NCBI RefSeq assembly: GCF_001619585.1
Contig: NZ_LQNT01000001.1
Location: forward strand, 612,601 to 676,600
Direction: 5' to 3'
DNA: 64,000 nt
Origin: Bhargavaea cecembensis
Lineage (GTDB): Bacteria; Bacillota; Bacilli; Bacillales_A; Planococcaceae
The notes under the pieces are model-generated. The model did not search any database. It saw only the letters and a list, made by a program, of their open reading frames with translations, and was not told the DNA's origin. How positions within the stretch are numbered: the stretch's first letter is position 1; every line of letters starts with the position of its first letter. Shown piece after piece: positions 1-7,378 of the stretch. The position numbers and the translations under genes are program-made.

Positions 1-306
1 GATGTTTTCGACTTCAACATCATGAAGCGAAGCCAGTTGCGCTTCAGCAAACTCACGGATGTTCTTTTGTGCGAACTTGATGTCCTCAATGACTTGTTCA
101 GGCACGCGGGCAACGATTTCTTCAATCTGCTCTTCACTCAGACGGAACGATTCCGGCTCCCATTTGTCAAAGCGGGCAGACATTTCACGTACAGCTGCAT
201 CTCCTCGTGATTCGATATCAGAAAGTGCCGCAGCTACCGTTTCAGAAACTTTTGCGTCACTCTGTTTAACTTCTTCAGAGGATTTGCCTTGTTTGATGTA
301 TTTCAT
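1..306 (-). CDS. Histidinol dehydrogenase (HisD)-family protein, N-terminal part
   Basis: The gene runs off the left edge; 102 codons are visible. The start is ATG at 306, preceded by AAAGGAGT on the minus strand. The visible protein opens MKYIKQGKSSEEVKQSDAKV and continues with an ESRGDAAVREMSARFDKWEP stretch. That is the usual N-terminus of HisD-family zinc/NAD dehydrogenases (known of the family: alcohol to carboxylate oxidation). It is not next to other his genes but lies just downstream of a LacI-type regulator and behind a promoter with several dyads. I infer a catabolic HisD paralogue, as in sulfopropanediol-type dehydrogenases, rather than histidine synthesis. Catalytic residues lie outside the window, so the substrate is open. 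Confidence 0.7.
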   Translation of the reverse strand, partial: MKYIKQGKSSEEVKQSDAKVSETVAAALSDIESRGDAAVREMSARFDKWEPESFRLSEEQIEEIVARVPEQVIEDIKFAQKNIREFAEAQLASLHDVEVENI

Positions 307-336
307 ATGGTCGGACTCCTTTCATTTTCAGGAAAT

Positions 337-383
337 GAATACGTATGCAATTAAGGGTGAATACGTATGCAAAAGCGCTTTCA
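337..383 (-). promoter_or_regulatory. Cluster of three operator-like sites in the hisD-like leader
   Basis: The 14-mer GAATACGTATGCAA occurs twice on the plus strand (337-350 and 359-372), 22 bp apart and so on one face of the helix. Each copy holds the palindrome ATACGTAT. A third dyad, AAAGCGCTTT (372-381), abuts the second copy and resembles LacI/CcpA-type half sites. All three lie between the -10 box and the ribosome binding site of the hisD-like gene, where a bound repressor would block transcription. The LacI-family gene immediately upstream is the obvious candidate (inference). Confidence 0.6.
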
Positions 384-389
384 AAAAGA

Positions 390-418
390 ACATTACTTAA
401 AATTATCGGAACAGTCAA
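390..418 (-). promoter_or_regulatory. Sigma-A promoter of the hisD-like gene
   Basis: On the minus strand TTGACT (413-418) and TAATGT (390-395) are separated by 17 bp, close to the vegetative consensus. Transcription would start just before the operator cluster. The -35 box lies inside a small dyad (ACAGTC/GACTGT, 411-424). Confidence 0.6.
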
Positions 419-428
419 GACTGTTTTT

Positions 429-1412
429 TTATGTAGTGCCCCGCAATTTCATCTCACCTGGAAGATAATGCACTTCCCCAGCCGCATGGCTCCGCTCGGA
501 ATCAAGAAGCAGCTCAATGGAGAGTGCCACCATCCGGTCCACCGGATGTGCATATGTAGAGAGATTGTAAGGGGACCAGGAAGACATCTCGATGTCATCA
601 AATCCGACCAGCTTGACCTGTTCCGGAATCAGGACCCCCCGGTCACGGAAAGCATCAAAAATTCCGTAGGCCATAAGATCAGTGACTGCAAACACCGCAT
701 CCGTGAGCCTGCCGGACTCGATCATTTCGGCACCATTCCGGTACCCGGTGGCATAAGTAAAATCACCCGGCAATACTTGGCATCCAAATCCATGATCCCT
801 AAGTTCTTCGGTAAATCCTTTCAGACGCTCGATATGCGTGGAAGCTCCTTCCCGGCCTCCTACGTATGTAAATGATTTACATCCTCGTGCGATAAGCAAA
901 CGGGCAATTTCCCTGGCTGCCGATTCGTTTTCACAGCTGACCGAGTGAAGTCCGGTACCCGGAACGACACGGTTGAATAGCACGGCCGGTATCCGGAAAC
1001 GCTTCAGCATCTCTGCCGTCTGAAAAGAAGCAGTCGCGTCCATGATGACCACTCCGGCAACGTGATAAGAAAGCAGGGCATCTATATCATGCATCTGCAG
1101 TTCGACATCATCCGTATCGATCAGGAGCACGCTATATCCCAGTTTCTTCAGTTCCGCGGTGAACTTCTTCACAGCATGCGGATAATAAGGGTTGGATACC
1201 CCTTTCATGACCAGACCGATCAGGCTTGATTTTCTCATGATCAGACTGCGGGCATACTCGTTCGGCCGATAGCCCAGCTGTTCTGCGGCTTCGAGAACTT
1301 GCTTCCGTGTCTTTTCGGAAACACTTGCGCCTTTCGTGAAGACTCTGGAAACCGAAGATTGTGAGACCCCCGCCAATTTTGCGACCTCATGGGCAGTAAC
1401 TTGCTTCTCCAC
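429..1412 (-). CDS. LacI-family transcriptional regulator
   Basis: A sugar-type repressor of about 327 residues, normal for the family. The N-terminus carries the helix-turn-helix AHEVAKLAGVSQSSVSRVF; a periplasmic-binding-like effector domain follows, ending with the typical LVGFDDIEMSSW segment. I start at GTG 1412 because AGGAGG lies 8 nt before it; an in-frame GTG at 1421 directly abuts that AGGAGG and is too close. The gene is co-directional with the hisD-like gene 120 bp downstream, whose leader carries repeated dyads, so local regulation of that gene is likely. The effector cannot be read from the sequence. Confidence 0.85.
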   Translation of the reverse strand: MEKQVTAHEVAKLAGVSQSSVSRVFTKGASVSEKTRKQVLEAAEQLGYRPNEYARSLIMRKSSLIGLVMKGVSNPYYPHAVKKFTAELKKLGYSVLLIDTDDVELQMHDIDALLSYHVAGVVIMDATASFQTAEMLKRFRIPAVLFNRVVPGTGLHSVSCENESAAREIARLLIARGCKSFTYVGGREGASTHIERLKGFTEELRDHGFGCQVLPGDFTYATGYRNGAEMIESGRLTDAVFAVTDLMAYGIFDAFRDRGVLIPEQVKLVGFDDIEMSSWSPYNLSTYAHPVDRMVALSIELLLDSERSHAAGEVHYLPGEMKLRGTT

Positions 1413-1459
1413 CGTATTCACCTCCTCTTATTTCCGGATTATACAGTGTGGGGAAAAAG

Positions 1460-1496
1460 AAAAAAAGCCGTCAACCGGATTTCCCGATTGACGGCT
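1460..1496 (-). terminator. Rho-independent terminator of the M28 peptidase gene
   Basis: On the minus strand AGCCGTCAA pairs with TTGACGGCT and is followed by a run of U residues. Confidence 0.8.
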
Positions 1497-1528
1497 CTGT
1501 GAGCATGATCAGTTCAAAAATGCCGATT

Positions 1529-2929
1529 TTAGCGGATTGGCTGTTCGAAAAACGCTTCTTTTGGAACAGACGACTTCTCCCGTATCTTCTCTTTTGGATT
1601 CTGGTTGTCAAAACGGGCACGGTCGTATACGGCAGCAGCCACGATTTCCGCGACATCCTGAAGCTTTTCCTTGCTGATCTTATCGAGTGTATCTTGAGGC
1701 GTGTGGTACCAAGGCTCCAGCGGGCTATGGATAAAGAGAGCTGCCGGGATGCCGGCCTCGTGGAACGGCACATGATCACTCGAACCGCTTCTTCCGCGTG
1801 TTGTCGGCTCACCGTTCAGTTTCTTGCTCGCCTTTTGGGTCAGTTCGGTCACGATGTTCGGTTCTCCGTCCACTGAAGCGACGATCAGATCACCGGCATC
1901 GCGGCTTCCGACCATATCAAGGTTGAAGTTTGCGACAATCCTGTCCTTTTCCTCTTCGGAAAGCTCTTTGACATAGTGACGTGAACCGATCAGGCCCAGT
2001 TCTTCAGCTCCGAATGAAGCAAAACGGATCTCCGTATCGGATGGCAGGTTCTTCATGGAACGGGCGAGCTCCAGTGTCACCGCTGTACCGGAGGCATTGT
2101 CATTTGCGCCTGGTGCATCGGGAACCGAGTCCATATGAGAGCCGATCACGATCACTTCGCCCGTATCCTTCTTTTTGTTGGTTGGATGCTTGGTGGCAAT
2201 CACGTTATGTGACGTATGCTCACCTGTTTCCGCCCCTTCCACAACAATTCGGGCCTCTGCTCCTGAGTTGGCTTTCAGATGCTCCAATAGTGCCTGGCCT
2301 TGTGCTTGTGAAAGCGACAGAGCCGGGATATAGCGGTCGTCATGCCCGCCGAGCGTACCGTTCAGTGCACCCGGGCTGTTGTTATAGATGATGACACCTG
2401 CAGCGCCTGCCTCCGAGGCATTGATGACCTTTTGCGCGAAACTGAATTCTCCGCGCCGGACAACTGCAATTTTCCCTTCAGCATTGACGCGTTCATAATC
2501 AGCCGGCGAGCCGATACCTGCATCAATGAGTCCAGCCGTCACATCGCCGGAAACGCCATATGTGAAGTTGCCCGGACTTAGCTCAGATTCCATGCCAGGA
2601 ACGTGAAGGTCAATTCGGGAAGGCTCCGTGTATCCGGTGTACGTGAACGGCTGTACTTCTACGTCATAGCCATACGATTCGAACTCGTTTTTAAGGTATT
2701 CCACAGATCGGTTTTCCACTTCCGTCCCGGCCACACGCGGCGCTTCAGAAAGTGTCGCGATGTGATTGTAAATTCGGTCCACATCGATTTTTCGGATGGC
2801 TTTTTGGTCAAACTGATCGAGCGCTTCCTGATATCCGGTTTCAATCGGCTGGGCGATCACCGCTGTTGGAATTGCAACGCCGCTTGCCAGCATCGCAGCG
2901 AGTGAAAACGCAATTGCCTTCTTCTTCAT
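1529..2929 (-). CDS. Secreted M28-family zinc aminopeptidase with PA domain
   Basis: A 466-residue exported peptidase. Residues 1-27 form a Sec signal peptide (KKK, hydrophobic core, VIAQP cleavage region). A protease-associated (PA) domain follows at about 110-230, with GVIIYNNSPGALNGTLGGHD. The M28 catalytic domain shows the zinc and active-site segments GSHMDSVPDAPGANDNASG, FASFGAEELGLIGSRHY, FNLDMVGS and a late GSSDHVPFHEAGIPA. The architecture matches Bacillus YwaD-type leucyl aminopeptidase (established family). The start follows GGAGG with good spacing. It stands alone, with its own terminator, and probably scavenges peptides outside the cell. Confidence 0.88.
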   Translation of the reverse strand: MKKKAIAFSLAAMLASGVAIPTAVIAQPIETGYQEALDQFDQKAIRKIDVDRIYNHIATLSEAPRVAGTEVENRSVEYLKNEFESYGYDVEVQPFTYTGYTEPSRIDLHVPGMESELSPGNFTYGVSGDVTAGLIDAGIGSPADYERVNAEGKIAVVRRGEFSFAQKVINASEAGAAGVIIYNNSPGALNGTLGGHDDRYIPALSLSQAQGQALLEHLKANSGAEARIVVEGAETGEHTSHNVIATKHPTNKKKDTGEVIVIGSHMDSVPDAPGANDNASGTAVTLELARSMKNLPSDTEIRFASFGAEELGLIGSRHYVKELSEEEKDRIVANFNLDMVGSRDAGDLIVASVDGEPNIVTELTQKASKKLNGEPTTRGRSGSSDHVPFHEAGIPAALFIHSPLEPWYHTPQDTLDKISKEKLQDVAEIVAAAVYDRARFDNQNPKEKIREKSSVPKEAFFEQPIR

Positions 2930-3114
2930 CTGACTGCCTCCTTCATCTCATTATTCAGACAGTTTCATCATAGCAGTCTCACCTCCCCTTGAAATCAGGA
3001 TAAAGTGGTGGTTCAATCGGCTTGAATTCAGAGGATTTCTTCATAAAGCTATGGGGCAGATTGACCAGTCGGACATGACCTTACGCCCTGCTGAAAAAAA
3101 TATGGCCAGAAGGG

Positions 3115-3143
3115 TTGCGTCCTTTTTTTCAGGATGCTATAAT
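3115..3143 (+). promoter_or_regulatory. Promoter of tRNA-Ser
   Basis: TTGCGT (3115-3120) and a perfect TATAAT (3138-3143) with a 17-bp spacer end 20 bp before the tRNA. Confidence 0.7.
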
Positions 3144-3163
3144 TTTTCTTGTCATCAAAATAT

Positions 3164-3251
3164 GGAGATGTACCCAAGAGGCTGAAGGGGACTGACTCGA
3201 AATCAGTTAGGGCGTTCACGCGCCGCGGGGGTTCAAATCCTCTCATCTCCG
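3164..3251 (+). tRNA. tRNA-Ser(CGA)
   Basis: The acceptor arm GGAGATG pairs with CATCTCC. The anticodon stem CTGA/TCAG encloses CTCGAAA, giving anticodon CGA. A long variable arm typical of class II tRNA-Ser is present, and the T arm reads GGGGGTTCAAATCCTC. CCA is not encoded. A promoter lies just before it and a terminator just after, so it is transcribed as a single-tRNA unit. Confidence 0.93.
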
Positions 3252-3257
3252 CTAACG

Positions 3258-3295
3258 GCACCGGCTTTCCAATTGGAAAGCCGGTGCTTTTTTGT
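3258..3295 (+). terminator. Terminator of tRNA-Ser
   Basis: CACCGGCTTTCC pairs perfectly with GGAAAGCCGGTG and is followed by a T run. Confidence 0.85.
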
Positions 3296-3352
3296 ATAGT
3301 CTGATTCGAAATCCACACCCTATACTGATAACAATTTTGGGAGTGGTCCGAT

Positions 3353-4042
3353 TTGGAATACTTGGTCACCATTCTGCGCTCGCTGTTTGCATTTTTCACC
3401 CTTCTTCTCCTCACACGGATTATGGGCAAAAAACAGATGAGCCAGCTGACTTACTTCAACTACATTGCGGGGATCACCATCGGTTCAATCACTGCTGACC
3501 TGGCAGTCCGGTCAGACAGGGATAATACCCTTCATGACCTGATCGCCCTGATTGTTTGGGGCGGTGCAGTCATCCTCCTTGGCGTTGCCGGGTTAAAATC
3601 AAAGAAAACCCGACTGCTTATCGACGGCGAACCCTCCATCCTTATCCGAAAGGGAATCGTCCAGGAAGATGTGCTTTCCCAGGTCAGACTGAACATGAAT
3701 GACTTGAGCATGATGCTTCGCCAAAAAAAAGCATTTTCCATATCAGGAGTGGAATACGCCATTCTTGAGCCGAACGGACAGCTCAGTGTCATGTTGAAAC
3801 CCGAAAAACTTCCCGTTACAAAAGAGGATTTGCAGGTTCCCCAGAAAGTACACAGAAATCTTCCGACCACCATCATCCTGGACGGTCAGATGGCAAACCA
3901 TGAAATGGACGAACTCGGATTATCGCCTGATTGGGTGATCGGTGAACTGAAAAAGCAAAACATCACATCTGTGTCGGATGTGTTTTATGCAGAATACCTG
4001 CCGGACGGGACATTGGCCATCCAAAGAAAAAAGGAGCGCTGA
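3353..4042 (+). CDS. DUF421 (YetF/YrbG-like) membrane protein
   Basis: A 229-residue protein starting at TTG 3353 after GGGAG. Two or three N-terminal membrane segments (about residues 4-25, 36-50 and 60-80) precede a soluble domain. LLIDGEPSILIRKG and LSMMLRQKKAFSISGVEYAI are signature blocks of the DUF421 family, and the C-terminus ends in a basic tail. Members are common in spore-forming Bacillales, several copies per genome, with roles proposed in the spore envelope or membrane; the molecular function is not established. It is flanked by tRNA-Ser and the divergent-ending nhaC and has no obvious partner. Confidence 0.85.
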   Translation: MEYLVTILRSLFAFFTLLLLTRIMGKKQMSQLTYFNYIAGITIGSITADLAVRSDRDNTLHDLIALIVWGGAVILLGVAGLKSKKTRLLIDGEPSILIRKGIVQEDVLSQVRLNMNDLSMMLRQKKAFSISGVEYAILEPNGQLSVMLKPEKLPVTKEDLQVPQKVHRNLPTTIILDGQMANHEMDELGLSPDWVIGELKKQNITSVSDVFYAEYLPDGTLAIQRKKER

Positions 4043-4171
4043 ATCCGCCCCTTCCATCGTCATTTAACTCATGGGCCGGTCATTGTGAATTGCCGCCTGG
4101 CAGTCCCGCTCATATACGAGTACACTTGTTGCAGTCTTAATGACCGGGGTTTCGTCATTCATTAATCTTTT

Positions 4172-4255
4172 AGATGAACTGTCCGGACGAATGACGAGAT
4201 CGCAGCCCCGAATGCTGAAATGATGTTCATGAATGATGAAATTATGTCCGCGAAT
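4172..4255 (-). repeat. 21-bp-period intergenic array C (four units)
   Basis: Read on the minus strand, four consecutive units of exactly 21 bp begin at 4255, 4234, 4213 and 4192. Each opens with ATTC, and most keep TC near the unit end; the middles vary. The array begins at the base next to the U tract of the nhaC terminator. The leftward sequence to about 4070 holds further weak matches and an inverted CCGGTCATT/AATGACCGG pair. The frame is open but lacks a ribosome binding site, so I do not call a gene. It resembles arrays A and B in period and placement. Confidence 0.6.
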
Positions 4256-4256
4256 C

Positions 4257-4288
4257 AAAAAAAGAAGCCCCTCTGCAGGGGCTTCTTT
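4257..4288 (-). terminator. Terminator of nhaC
   Basis: GAAGCCCCT (4264-4272) pairs with AGGGGCTTC (4277-4285). On the minus strand it is followed by seven U residues. Confidence 0.85.
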
Positions 4289-4294
4289 TCCAAT

Positions 4295-5764
4295 TTATAC
4301 GTGCTGCAGTTCTGTTTTCACTTCTGCAGGTTCTTTCTTTCCGCCGGTTCCGCCGCCTCCATCGTCAATCTTGGCAATTGTAAATCCGGTGAATGCGTAA
4401 ATAATGGAAATGATCGGGCACAGCAGGTTCAGCAGAGCATAAGGGCCATATTCAAAAACACCGACACCGAGCGTACCGAGGATAAACACTCCGCATGTAT
4501 TCCATGGGATGAAGACTGATGTGAGCGTCCCGCCGTCTTCAAGGGCCCGGGAGAGGTTTTTCGATGCAAGCCCCATCTTCCGGTAAGTATTTGCGAACAT
4601 TCTGGATGGCACAACGATGGAGATGTACTGCTCCGCGCAGGATGCATTCGTGATGAACGCAGCACCGATTGTGGAAGCAATGAGAGAGCCGGTGTTTCGG
4701 ATGAGCTTCAGCAGCTGGTTCATGATGGACTTGAGCATACCGGAGTACTCTAGGATCCCTCCAAAAGTCATCGCCACGATGGTCATGCTTACGGTGTACA
4801 TCATCGAGTCCAGGCCGCCGCCGCTGAACAGGTCGTCAACGAGGGCATTCCCGGTTTCAATCGCATAGCCTTCCTGCAAAGCGGTGAGGGCTGCGGTGAC
4901 AGTGTCTCCCTGCACGAACACCTGAGAGAGAAATCCGAGAACTGCACCTACAACGAGTGCCGGAACTGCCGGGACTTTCATGGCGACCATTCCGATTACA
5001 ATAACAGGGACAAGCAAGAGCCATGGTGAGATAAAGAAACTTTCCTGCATGACCGAGGAAGTATTCGCGATCTGTGCGGCGTCGATATTTCCGCTGACAT
5101 TCTGACCGAGGAGAGCGTAGATCCCGAGCGCAATGACCAGTGCAGGAATGGTTGTCCACAACATATGCTTGATATGGTCGAACAGATCGGTGTTTGTCAG
5201 ACCGGATGCAAGGTTGGTCGTATCTGAAAGCGGCGAAAGCTTGTCACCGAAATAAGCCCCCGAGATCACCGCTCCGGCTACCATCCCTGGAGAAATCCCC
5301 ATGGCCATCCCGATGCCCATGCCGGCCACACCAATCGTTCCCATCGTTGACCAGGAACTGCCGATTGCAATCGAGACGATTGCACAGATCAGACAGATCG
5401 CAACCAGGAAGAAGGAAGGATTGAGCAGCTTAAGGCCAAAGAAGATCATGGAAGCGACGATTCCGCCGCCCATCCAGGAGCCGATGATCAATCCGACGAG
5501 GATGATGATGACCACCGCCGGGAGCGCCAGACGGATCCCCTTGTACATCATTTCCTCAATTTCCTTCCATTTGAATCCTGCCTTCAGTGCGACAAGACCT
5601 GCCGTCACGGTGCCGATGATCAATGGAATATGCGGACCCTGTTTAAGCTCCACCACTGTGTAGAGCATCACCCCGATCATGACGATCAAAGGGAGCAGAG
5701 CCCAGAAAAGAGTAAACTCCCGTTGCTTATTGCCGTTATCTTGCTTTTGACCGACAGAATTCAT
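4295..5764 (-). CDS. nhaC: NhaC-family Na+/H+ antiporter
   Basis: A polytopic secondary transporter of 489 residues with about 11-12 membrane segments. The stretch SGAYFGDKLSPLSDTTNLAS is the NhaC signature, and GSSWSTMGTIG and NTCGVFILGTLG are further family blocks. It exchanges external protons for cytoplasmic Na+ (family knowledge). I choose ATG 5764 because AAGGGGG lies about 10 nt upstream; an in-frame ATG at 5812 has no ribosome binding site. The transcript has a long leader of about 150 nt containing a two-stem structure (separate entry), which suggests control at the RNA level. Confidence 0.9.
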   Translation of the reverse strand: MNSVGQKQDNGNKQREFTLFWALLPLIVMIGVMLYTVVELKQGPHIPLIIGTVTAGLVALKAGFKWKEIEEMMYKGIRLALPAVVIIILVGLIIGSWMGGGIVASMIFFGLKLLNPSFFLVAICLICAIVSIAIGSSWSTMGTIGVAGMGIGMAMGISPGMVAGAVISGAYFGDKLSPLSDTTNLASGLTNTDLFDHIKHMLWTTIPALVIALGIYALLGQNVSGNIDAAQIANTSSVMQESFFISPWLLLVPVIVIGMVAMKVPAVPALVVGAVLGFLSQVFVQGDTVTAALTALQEGYAIETGNALVDDLFSGGGLDSMMYTVSMTIVAMTFGGILEYSGMLKSIMNQLLKLIRNTGSLIASTIGAAFITNASCAEQYISIVVPSRMFANTYRKMGLASKNLSRALEDGGTLTSVFIPWNTCGVFILGTLGVGVFEYGPYALLNLLCPIISIIYAFTGFTIAKIDDGGGGTGGKKEPAEVKTELQHV

Positions 5765-5828
5765 AATGCTGTTTCCCCCTTGAAGCATAAATGAAAGCGC
5801 TGTATCGATCATAATCTAAAAATTTTTG

Positions 5829-5891
5829 CCGGTAAAGGCAAAATTCATGTAGAATAGTCAGGATATTTTGCATCCTTAGAAACTTTACCGG
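5829..5891 (-). ncRNA. Candidate structured 5' leader of nhaC
   Basis: On the minus strand CCGGTAAAG (5891-5883) pairs perfectly with CTTTACCGG (5837-5829). Directly stacked on its 3' side, GCAAAAT (5871-5865) pairs with ATTTTGC (5844-5838). An 11-nt one-sided junction ends in AGGAT, which is complementary to ATCCT at the start of the 20-nt apical loop, so an alternative hairpin is possible. The element lies about 22 nt after the predicted start site and 65 nt before the start codon. It could be a riboswitch or, alternatively, an operator dyad; no named class was recognised. Confidence 0.45.
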
Positions 5892-5920
5892 AGTTCTTCC
5901 AACTGCGGGAATGCGAGAGG

Positions 5921-5949
5921 ATTATAAAGCTTCAGGTTGCCGATCACCA
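5921..5949 (-). promoter_or_regulatory. Candidate nhaC promoter
   Basis: The minus strand shows a perfect TATAAT (5921-5926) and a weak TGGTGA (5944-5949) with 17-bp spacing. It would give a leader of about 150 nt. Confidence 0.45.
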
Positions 5950-6026
5950 GCTTTCCTTAGCTTCAATGAAAATTTACCCTTTTGTATGTCAGGTCTTTCG
6001 TGTATAATAAGAAACGTCGTTATCGT

Positions 6027-6100
6027 GTCCTGGTAGCTCAGCAGGATAGAGCAACAGCCTCCTAAGCTGTAGGTCGGGAGTTCGAATCTCCCCTGGGACG
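6027..6100 (+). tRNA. tRNA-Arg(CCT)
   Basis: The 5' acceptor strand GTCCTGG pairs, with G-U pairs, to CTGGGAC. The D arm is GCTCAGCAGGATAGAGC. The anticodon stem ACAGC/GCTGT encloses CTCCTAA, giving anticodon CCT. The T arm reads GGGAGTTCGAATCTCCC, and CCA is not encoded. A TATAAT box lies at 6003-6008. The 3' 33 bases are duplicated at 8863, marking the attachment site of an integrated element; the original terminator now lies 2.8 kb away at 8909. Confidence 0.94.
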
Positions 6101-6103
6101 CTA
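6068..6103 (+). repeat. attL: 36-bp direct repeat in the tRNA-Arg 3' end
   Basis: The 36 bases from TGTAGGTCGGG to GGGACGCTA recur exactly at 8863-8898. This copy completes the functional tRNA, as expected for tyrosine-recombinase integration into a tRNA gene. Confidence 0.88.
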
Positions 6104-6199
6104 TTGAAATGCGGTCTAAACCGCATGAAATCACGCTTCTTTCTCGTTTAAAGTGTCGGTCAGTGACTCGAACACTCAACGGAAAGAGGCGTATTTTTT

Positions 6200-6537
6200 A
6201 TGTCTAAGGTAAACCGGCATTCTCGGTGGACATCAGCGAATTAGAGGGGCTTGTAACGCGGCCGCCGGCAGAATTGCCGCGAAATTCTTCTGTTGCCGAC
6301 TTAACCATTTTGAAGGCGCTGGAAATCGTCGAGAAGCAAATGCGCGTTGAAAGTCGGCGCGAGCGCACTTTAGAGGACTACAACCGCCATGTAAAGGACT
6401 ATGCGAAGAAAACCGGCATAGAGCGATTAGGGGATACGGATATAAATAGCATCTACGATTGGCTTGGCGGCATGAATATCGGCACTCAGACGCGACAGAC
6501 ACGGCTAAAATGCCTGCGTGCGTTCTTTGAACGTTAA
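6200..6537 (+). pseudogene. Tyrosine recombinase (phage integrase) remnant, N-terminal domain only
   Basis: The frame from 6226 encodes the SAM-like core-binding domain of tyrosine recombinases (RRERTLEDYNRHVKDYAKKT, then RQTRLKCLRAFFER) and stops at 6537, with no catalytic domain or R-H-R-Y residues. The likely original start is ATG 6200, behind AAGAGG; it reads MSKVNRHSR and then shifts frame relative to VDISELEGL, implying a one-base frameshift near 6225. Its position beside attL, pointing inward, is typical of an island integrase. The downstream 470 bp shows no catalytic-domain remnant that I can see. Confidence 0.7.
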
Positions 6538-7008
6538 AAGCGCCATAGACGCCGTTAGAACGCGATAGAGGCATTTAAGGGGTAAGGCCATCGGCCTAAG
6601 GCGGCATAATAGCGCAGGCAAGCGCAGGGCAAGCAATAGACCCGCGGCAGACAACCCCCGGGGGGAGGTCAAATGGCGGGGCCGCCGCCGGGTACGCGAA
6701 AAATTGCTACAAAATTTTCAAACCCGAGGGCAAAAGCGTCTATTGCCAATACTTATAAGCCTGCCCCGTAATCCTTGCGCCTCCCCACGCTATTGCCGGC
6801 GTTCCTGCGCCTTCTTACGATCTTACGATAAGGCAACGGCCCGGGCGGCAATATGCGATACGTCTATTTACGCTTAGAAAGCCGTATCATGATAGAAGTC
6901 AAAAGGAACATTTGGAATTATGTAATGGGAAGAAGCATAGAAATGTATCGAAAAACGTCCCTTTGTTGCAAGCGCCTTTAAGTGATTACAACTGGAAGGG
7001 GTCTTTTC
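6538..7008. other. Non-coding island spacer with short dispersed words
   Basis: No convincing gene apart from one tiny frame at 6673. The stretch contains repeated octamer-like words of the type TAGAACGC or TAGAAAGC (6556 and 6875) and related ATAGACGCC forms, shared with 7441-7700 and 8716. Confidence 0.5.
6673..6771 (+). CDS. Possible 32-aa open frame with strong ribosome binding site
   Basis: ATG 6673 is preceded by GGGGGAGG at about 5 nt. The peptide opens MAGPPPGTRKIATKFSNPRA and ends at TAA 6771. The MAG-PP-basic opening is loosely reminiscent of the first residues of phage small terminase proteins, so it may be a decayed phage gene. It is short, its codon use is odd, and the site could be chance in a GC-rich patch. 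Confidence 0.25.
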   Translation: MAGPPPGTRKIATKFSNPRAKASIANTYKPAP

Positions 7009-7311
7009 GTGTCTGAACCGACTCACAAGGTTACAGATATACTGAAAATACTGGAGGAAGCCACTGATGAATACAAATATCTTGACCCCCATAGATTAAA
7101 TTTACTCATGCAGGATTTGGGTATTCAAACCCTGGTATACGGCAAATCATATAATTTAGACGGCAAGTGGTGGCAACCTACCGGAGATTATGCGGAATAC
7201 GGTGTTATGACAGTGAGGAAAAGTTATTGCTTTTATAAGTGGAAAGGCGAAATGATAGATATTCTTCTAAGTAAGAGGGCCGAGGCTGACGCCATACTAG
7301 AGAGCGACTGA
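7009..7311 (+). CDS. Island protein of unknown function (100 aa)
   Basis: GTG 7009 follows GGAAGGGG at good spacing; an in-frame start at 6982 lacks such a site. The product is soluble and acidic with many aromatic residues (GKSYNLDGKWWQPTGDYAEY, then SYCFYKWKGEMIDILLSKRA). No signal, membrane segment or known motif was recognised. A strong terminator follows at once, so it is a single-gene unit. It is the only intact gene on the plus strand of the tRNA-Arg element and converges on the HEPN gene. It could be a regulator, an antitoxin-like partner or a phage-derived orphan. Confidence 0.65.
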   Translation: MSEPTHKVTDILKILEEATDEYKYLDPHRLNLLMQDLGIQTLVYGKSYNLDGKWWQPTGDYAEYGVMTVRKSYCFYKWKGEMIDILLSKRAEADAILESD

Positions 7312-7331
7312 AAATATCTAATCACGGAGGA

Positions 7332-7378
7332 AGGCGGTCGCGGGTTACTTACGGAACCTGCGAATCGGCCTTTTTTTG
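7332..7378 (+). terminator. Terminator of the 100-aa island gene
   Basis: CGCGGGTT pairs with AACCTGCG, extended by outer GGC/GCC pairs, and is followed by seven T residues. Confidence 0.7.

Noticed and set aside
411..430. Plus-strand terminator ACAGTC/GACTGT plus T run
   Set aside because: No plus-strand gene ends here, and the dyad overlaps the -35 box of the minus-strand promoter, so it is more likely coincidental or regulatory.
2938..2985. Possible leader peptide MMKLSE just upstream of the M28 peptidase gene, behind GGGGAGG
   Set aside because: Only six codons; it could be chance and no attenuator structure accompanies it.
4064..4258. A 64-codon minus-strand frame through array C
   Set aside because: No start signals; its seven-residue periodicity reflects the 21-bp DNA repeat.
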